From NCBI GenBank assembly GCA_964482615.1, contig CAYZYK010000023.1:1-11280 (forward strand): a stretch of 11,280 nt of DNA. The letters run 5' to 3'. Numbering within the stretch: the stretch's first letter is position 1; every line of letters starts with the position of its first letter. The stretch is from CAYZYK01 sp964482615. Its GTDB lineage: Bacteria > Patescibacteriota > Minisyncoccia > Minisyncoccales > CAYZYK01. This document shows positions 7,169 to 11,280 of this stretch, piece after piece. The notes beneath the pieces are model-generated. The model saw only the letters and a list, made by a program, of their open reading frames with translations. It had not been told where the DNA came from and did not search any database. The translations under genes were made by a program, and so were the position numbers.

Positions 7169-7197
7169 ATTTTAGCACAGATTCAGGGCCCAAAAAA
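7169..7197 (-). promoter_or_regulatory. Candidate extended -10 promoter for metG
   Basis: On the minus strand TGCTAAAAT forms an extended -10 (the TAAAAT hexamer at 7174-7169 matches TATAAT at five of six positions, with TG one base upstream). At 17 nt spacing the -35 position is an all-T hexamer (7197-7192), a poor match, as is common for extended -10 promoters. Transcription would begin near 7162, inside the hairpin, giving a leader of about 22 nt lacking its 5' arm. It could restart transcription at metG after the upstream unit ends. Confidence 0.35.
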
Positions 7198-7217
7198 GAA
7201 TTTAACAGAATATATAT

Positions 7218-7895
7218 TCATTTCTTTCTATTAATAACTATTGTAAATTCTCCTTTCTTTTTATCTTTTTTTATCTTCTCTGTTACCTCATCTATATTTC
7301 CTCGATAAATTGTTTCAAACTTTTTTGTTAATTCTCTTCCCACCACAAGCTCGCGGTTCCCAGTCGCTTCTTTTATCTCTTTTAGAGTTTTTAAGATACG
7401 ATGGGGCGACTCATACAATATTACAGGATAATCATATCCTGCTATCTTTTTAAAGAATTTGTTTCTTTTTCTTTTAGCTGGAGCAAACCCAAGAAACAAA
7501 AACTTGTTCATTGGAAAACCAGACACAGAAGCCAAAGAGATTAAAGCTGAGGGTCCCGGAACAGGAACAACTTTAACTTTATCTCCCAATCTTTCCTTTA
7601 ATTTATCTATTAAATTGTTACCTGGATCTGAAATACCTGGACTTCCAGAATCTGAAACTAAAGCAAGATTCTTTCCCCCTTCCAAAAAACCCATAATCTT
7701 CTCAGTCTTTTTAATTTTTGAATGCTGATGGTAGCTTAAAGTACGATTTTTTATTCCAAAATGATTTAATAGCTTCTTGGTTTTTCTCGTGTCTTCACAC
7801 AAAATTAAATCAACCCCCGATAGTATTCGGAGGGCCCGAGAAGAAATATCTTCCAAGTTCCCAATTGGAGTAGCAACGATATAAAGGGTACTCAT
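7218..7895 (-). CDS. rsmI: 16S rRNA (cytidine(1402)-2'-O)-methyltransferase
   Basis: RsmI methylates the ribose 2'-OH of C1402 in the decoding centre of 16S rRNA, using S-adenosylmethionine. The 225-residue protein has the tetrapyrrole-methylase-like fold with its family blocks: VATPIGNL (7-14), CEDTR (33-37), SDSGSPGISDPG (81-92), VPGPSA (112-117), ESPHR (162-166) and GRELTK (186-191). It stops right after the final core strand (EFTIVINRKK). The E. coli protein has roughly 60 more residues, mostly a small C-terminal helical domain, which is absent here with no frame remnant downstream. Start is ATG 27 nt after the AI-2E gene, with no Shine-Dalgarno sequence. A 12-nt AT palindrome (7208-7219) overlaps the stop codon. 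It is the last gene before the hairpin in front of metG. Confidence 0.95.
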   Translation of the reverse strand: MSTLYIVATPIGNLEDISSRALRILSGVDLILCEDTRKTKKLLNHFGIKNRTLSYHQHSKIKKTEKIMGFLEGGKNLALVSDSGSPGISDPGNNLIDKLKERLGDKVKVVPVPGPSALISLASVSGFPMNKFLFLGFAPAKRKRNKFFKKIAGYDYPVILYESPHRILKTLKEIKEATGNRELVVGRELTKKFETIYRGNIDEVTEKIKKDKKKGEFTIVINRKK

Positions 7896-7922
7896 AATTT
7901 CATTTAGAAATCAAAAATAAAA

Positions 7923-8963
7923 TTAAATTATTTCAGTTTCCTCCTCTCTGTCTTTTCTTTTATTCAAAAAATCTTTTAAGAATTCATACAAGATCCCAGC
8001 CATTGGAATAGCGAAGATAGCTCCCAAAACTCCCAGAACTTTCCCTCCCACAGCCAAAGAGATCAAAACTATTACAGGTGGCAAACCAATAATTCTTTTA
8101 GTTAAAAGAGGGGTAATAATATAGTTTTCTATTTGCTGGATAATAATAAAACCAGATAAACCGAATACAGCCTTCCACAAAGAAGAAGTAACAATTATAG
8201 CCAAAAATAACAAAACACCAGCTAGCAAGGCTCCTAAATAAGGGATAAAGTTTAAAAGACCAGATAACAAAGCTAAAACAAAAGCGTATTTTACCTCAAA
8301 CAAAAGTAAAACAAGAAAAGTGCTCAAACCAACAAAAACAGAAGACAAAATTCTGGCCCCAAACCAACCGCTTATTTTAACTTGGCACCTGCGGAAAACT
8401 TTTGAAGCATAATCTTCATATTTTTTCGGGAAAAAAAGCTTCAGCCCTTTTTCTATTCCACCCTCTTCCAGGGAAATAAAAAAGGCAGTAAAAATAATAA
8501 AAACAGTAGAAAAAATACCACCAAAAATAAAAGATAAAGCTCCTAAAACACCAGCTGAAATTTCCTGTAATCTTCCTGTTAAATCTTGGGTAAAAGCTTG
8601 TAGTTGTTGTTGAATCTCAATCCCCAAACTTTTCAGGTAGGGGTTGACTTGCTGAAAATACTGGGGAAGAGATTGGGAAAACTGCTTTATTTCAAAAACA
8701 AAGATGGGGGCTGTCATATAAACAACAATTCCTAAAAGCCCAAAAATAGATAAATAAACCAGAGCAGCTGCTAAAAACCGGGGAATTTTAAATTTCCTCA
8801 AAAAATTAATAACAGGGTTAAGCAAAAGGGATATTACCAAAGCAAAAATAGTCCAAATTACAATATCCCTTGCTAAATAAATAAGATAGAAAGCAAAACC
8901 CGCTAAAAAAACTTTTAAAATTCCTTTCCAGGAAATGTCCAATAGCTGTTTTCGATCATTCAT
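7923..8963 (-). CDS. AI-2E family transporter-like membrane protein
   Basis: This 346-residue integral membrane protein belongs to the AI-2E (YhhQ/PerM/TqsA-like, UPF0118) family. Members have been linked to export of autoinducer-2 or to sodium/proton exchange, but most have no known substrate, so the function here stays open. It shows two hydrophobic segments near the N-terminus (about 14-31 and 33-53), another at about 63-84, a soluble glutamine-rich stretch (about 92-135), and then segments at about 137-163, 205-222, 225-260 and 265-325. Family markers are NFIPYLGALLA (238-248), the QQIENYIITPLL block (276-287) and the terminal AIPMAGI (318-324). The acidic C-terminus (DREEETEII) is probably cytoplasmic. 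Its ATG overlaps the stop of the M16 peptidase gene in an ATGA. Confidence 0.9.
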   Translation of the reverse strand: MNDRKQLLDISWKGILKVFLAGFAFYLIYLARDIVIWTIFALVISLLLNPVINFLRKFKIPRFLAAALVYLSIFGLLGIVVYMTAPIFVFEIKQFSQSLPQYFQQVNPYLKSLGIEIQQQLQAFTQDLTGRLQEISAGVLGALSFIFGGIFSTVFIIFTAFFISLEEGGIEKGLKLFFPKKYEDYASKVFRRCQVKISGWFGARILSSVFVGLSTFLVLLLFEVKYAFVLALLSGLLNFIPYLGALLAGVLLFLAIIVTSSLWKAVFGLSGFIIIQQIENYIITPLLTKRIIGLPPVIVLISLAVGGKVLGVLGAIFAIPMAGILYEFLKDFLNKRKDREEETEII

Positions 8964-10234
8964 AATTTTAGTATTTTTTTAAATTTTTCTTTTTGGGGCC
9001 CTATTAAAGCTAAATTAAGATTTTCTGGTTTAAATATTTCTTCCGCTACCTTTTTTATATCATTTACAGTAATTCGGTCAATTATTTTAAATTTCTCTTT
9101 TGGAGTTAAAATTTCCTTATCTAATAACTCCTGACCAGCATAAAAAGAAGCTTGGGTGTCTGAAGATTCCAAAGATAAAGATAATTTTCCCTTAAGATAA
9201 TCTTTAGCTTTTTTAAGCTCTGCTTTGTTGGTTCCTTTATCTTTAAGTATGCTGTATTCTTTTAATATTAGTTTAACCGCTTTCTTTGTTTCCTGGTGGC
9301 GGATTCCCGCTTGAGTCACCAAATAACCAGTATCTGTGTTTGATTCAGAAGAAGTTTTAATATAGTAAGCAAGACCTCTTTTTTCTCTAACTGAAATAAA
9401 AAGTCTTGAACTCATATTACCCCCCAAAATTACAGCTAAAAGAGACTGAATATATCTCTTGGGATGAAATCTATTATACCCTCTCACACCCAAACATAAA
9501 TGAGTTTGGTCAGTCTTTTTAAAATAAGAGAGAACACAAGGAGCAGTTTGTTCTTCTTTTACTTCTTTTTTTTGAGGAGGAAATGACATATTAATACTCT
9601 TAAAATACTTTTTAATCTTCTTTTCTACTTCCCCAGAATCTATATCTCCTGCTAAACAAACTATAGTATTTTTGGAAGAATAATTTCTTTTAAGATAATT
9701 TACAACTTTTTTTCTGTTGAAATTCAAAATGTCTTCTTTCTCGCCAATTGTTAACCACCCAGCTGGTTGATCGCCATAAAGAAGTTTTTCCCAGAGGTTC
9801 CCAATATACTGAATAGGGGTATCCAAATACATATTTATCTCTTCTATTATTACTCCTTTTTCTTTTTCTATTTCTTTTTCTTCAAGCTTTGAGTTCAAAA
9901 ATATGTCTGAAATCCAATCCAAAGCCAAGTCTAAATGCTTACTTTGAACCTTAGCCCAAAAACCAGTGAGTTCTTTCCCGGTAAAGGCATTATATTCTCC
10001 TCCCACCCTATCAAGTGTCTCTGCTATTTTTAAAGTATTGGGTCTTTTTTTCGTTCCCTTAAAAAACATGTGTTCCAGGAAATGGGATATTCCATTTATG
10101 TCTTTTGTCTCGTATTTACTACCAGTCCCCACTAAAATAAGGGTTGTTACTGCTCTAGTATTTTTCATCGGAACAGTTATAATCCTCAATCCGTTTTTTA
10201 AGGTTTTTCTTTTGTAAAGAGTATCTTTTTTCAC
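8960..10234 (-). CDS. M16-family zinc metallopeptidase
   Basis: This is a single-unit M16B (mitochondrial-processing-peptidase-like) protease of 424 residues. The inverted zinc motif HFLEH is intact (H51, E54, H55). The distal zinc ligand is E131 or E132 in VIIEEI, at the expected distance of about 75 residues. The C-terminal M16_C half contains the family's Arg-Glu-Lys-Arg-Gly-Leu-Ala-Tyr segment (about 286-293). It should therefore be catalytically active. Many bacteria encode M16B proteins as active plus inactive pairs; only one unit is seen here, so it may act as a homodimer or pair with a product encoded elsewhere. No signal peptide or membrane segment is visible, indicating a cytoplasmic peptidase whose substrate is unknown. 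The start codon is GTG, 1 nt after the glyS stop and without a Shine-Dalgarno sequence, suggesting coupling to glyS. Confidence 0.93.
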   Translation of the reverse strand: MKKDTLYKRKTLKNGLRIITVPMKNTRAVTTLILVGTGSKYETKDINGISHFLEHMFFKGTKKRPNTLKIAETLDRVGGEYNAFTGKELTGFWAKVQSKHLDLALDWISDIFLNSKLEEKEIEKEKGVIIEEINMYLDTPIQYIGNLWEKLLYGDQPAGWLTIGEKEDILNFNRKKVVNYLKRNYSSKNTIVCLAGDIDSGEVEKKIKKYFKSINMSFPPQKKEVKEEQTAPCVLSYFKKTDQTHLCLGVRGYNRFHPKRYIQSLLAVILGGNMSSRLFISVREKRGLAYYIKTSSESNTDTGYLVTQAGIRHQETKKAVKLILKEYSILKDKGTNKAELKKAKDYLKGKLSLSLESSDTQASFYAGQELLDKEILTPKEKFKIIDRITVNDIKKVAEEIFKPENLNLALIGPQKEKFKKILKL

Positions 10235-10235
10235 T

Positions 10236-11280
10236 TTAATTTTTCAGATTTTCTTTTAAGATTTTAATCAATTTTCCAATCTCAACCCTTTCTTGTTTCA
10301 TAGTATCTCTGTCTCTTAATGTAACTGTATCATCTTTTAAGGTATCAAAATCCACAGTAACAGCAAAAACTGTTCCACTTTCATCCTGGCGGCGATACCT
10401 TCTTCCAATTGAACCTGCTTCATCGTATTGGGAAACAAAATGTCTTTTGACTTCAAAATAAATCCCTTTTGCTTTTTTAACCAATTTGGGTTTGTTCCTT
10501 AATAAAGGTAAAACAGCAACTTTGATTGGAGATAGTTTTTTATTAAGTTTTAACAAAACTTCTTTATCTTTTATTGATTTGGTTGTCTTTGTCCTGCCCC
10601 CTTTAACCTCCTGGTAAGCTTCAGACAAGAAAGCAAGCAAAGAACGATCAACCCCAGATGAGGTTTCTATTATGAAAGGAAAGTATTTTTTGTCTGTTTT
10701 TTTATCCTGATATCTCAAATCTTGGCCTGAGTGTTCAGAATGATTAGATAAATCAAAATCTCCCCTGTTGTGAATTCCTTCTATTTCATCCCAACCAAAA
10801 GGAAAATAATATTCAAGATCCAAAGCCTGTCTTGCGTAATGAGGTCTGTCATTCTCTGGAACTTCCTTTATCCTCAAATTCTCTTTTTTAATACCCAAAT
10901 CCGTGTACCATTTTATTCTCTCTTTTTTCCAGTATTCAAAGTATTCTTCAGCTTCTTTTGGTTGACAGAACCACTGCATTTCCATTTGTTCAAATTCCCT
11001 GGTACGGAAGATAAAGTTACGAGGTGTGATTTCATTGCGAAAGGATTTTCCGATCTGACAGATACCAAAAGGTAATTTTGTTCTCGTTGAATCTAAAACA
11101 TTTTTAAAATTAACATAAATTCCCTGAGCAGTTTCTGCTCTAAGATAAACTTCTGAAGCTTCTTTTTCTACGGGTCCCGCAAAAGTTTTCATCATTAAAT
11201 TAAACTTCCTTGCTTCAGTTAATTCTCCCCCACAATCAGGACATTTATTTTTTTCTAAAAAATCTTCTCTGAAACGATGA
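10236..11280 (-). CDS. glyS: Glycine--tRNA ligase, single-chain type (5' end outside window)
   Basis: This is a homodimeric (alpha2) class II glycyl-tRNA synthetase, the form found in archaea, eukaryotes and many bacteria, not the alpha2beta2 GlyQ/GlyS form. The frame stays open to the window edge, giving 347 visible codons; the M-M at 11195-11190 is internal. The part before it has CPDCGG followed by LTEARKFNL. Then come RAETAQGIYVNF, motif 2 (FRNEITPRNFIFRTREFEQ) and motif 3 around SSGVDRSLLAFL. The C-terminal anticodon-binding domain begins near VAVLPLL and includes GSIGRRYRRQDE. Related enzymes are about 460-500 residues, so roughly 110-150 residues are missing on the right. The gene stops 1 nt before the M16 peptidase gene. 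Its leader and any T-box lie outside the window. Confidence 0.96.
   Translation of the reverse strand, partial: HRFREDFLEKNKCPDCGGELTEARKFNLMMKTFAGPVEKEASEVYLRAETAQGIYVNFKNVLDSTRTKLPFGICQIGKSFRNEITPRNFIFRTREFEQMEMQWFCQPKEAEEYFEYWKKERIKWYTDLGIKKENLRIKEVPENDRPHYARQALDLEYYFPFGWDEIEGIHNRGDFDLSNHSEHSGQDLRYQDKKTDKKYFPFIIETSSGVDRSLLAFLSEAYQEVKGGRTKTTKSIKDKEVLLKLNKKLSPIKVAVLPLLRNKPKLVKKAKGIYFEVKRHFVSQYDEAGSIGRRYRRQDESGTVFAVTVDFDTLKDDTVTLRDRDTMKQERVEIGKLIKILKENLKN

Noticed and set aside
7140..7217. T-box or SAM-type riboswitch in the metG leader
   Set aside because: The spacer is only 78 nt and shows a single hairpin. It is too short for a T-box or S-box, and no such motif is seen.
7208..7219. GAATATATATTC palindrome as an operator site
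   Set aside because: A 12-nt all-but-two A/T palindrome overlapping a stop codon is expected by chance in this composition, and no second copy was seen.
11190..11195. glyS starting at the double ATG
   Set aside because: The frame continues upstream to the window edge and encodes conserved GlyRS residues, including CPDCGG and the segment before the ATGs. The methionines are internal.
1..11280. CRISPR arrays, insertion sequences, tRNA genes, defence or toxin-antitoxin systems
   Set aside because: No regularly spaced repeats, transposase motifs, cloverleaf/TTCRA patterns or paired small genes were seen on either strand.

Overview
The window is an AT-rich, densely packed bacterial segment. All ten protein genes lie on the minus strand, so transcription runs from right to left. 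Products are lysine- and isoleucine-rich, gaps are mostly 1 to 34 nt, and two junctions are 4-nt ATGA overlaps. TGA serves as a normal stop in tatD, rsmI and the M16 peptidase gene, which excludes the recoded-UGA genetic codes. Reduced protein versions (RsmI without its C-terminal extension, MetRS without an appended tRNA-binding domain), A/U-rich start contexts and tight packing suggest a small-genome lineage such as Patescibacteria/CPR. This placement is an inference; a low-GC Firmicutes-like genome is the main alternative.

Layout from right to left, in the direction of transcription. Block 1 is glyS (5' part outside the window), an M16 zinc peptidase, an AI-2E family membrane protein and rsmI. 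A 78-nt spacer (7140-7217) follows. It holds a strong hairpin and an extended -10-like promoter directly in front of metG. Block 2 is metG, tatD, leuS, a sugar-phosphate nucleotidyltransferase, a YrdC/TsaC-type threonylcarbamoyl-AMP synthase and a PAP2 phosphatase. It ends at a good intrinsic terminator (461-490). Positions 1-460 contain no convincing protein gene, but they hold several inverted repeats, a local GC-rich structured island (73-179) and a minus-strand promoter candidate at the left edge.

The theme is translation. Three aminoacyl-tRNA synthetases (Gly, Met, Leu), a tRNA t6A biosynthesis enzyme and a 16S rRNA methyltransferase share about 11 kb with a TatD nuclease. The order rsmI, metG, tatD matches the conserved Firmicutes neighbourhood (B. 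subtilis yabC, metS, yabD). The envelope-related genes (nucleotidyltransferase, PAP2 phosphatase, AI-2E protein) are interleaved and do not form an obvious pathway of their own.

I see no CRISPR array, mobile element, tRNA, rRNA or defence system. Most of the window is ordinary housekeeping sequence. The items that merit a second look are the structured non-coding island near the left end, the hairpin and promoter arrangement in front of metG, and the altered HIGH motif of MetRS.
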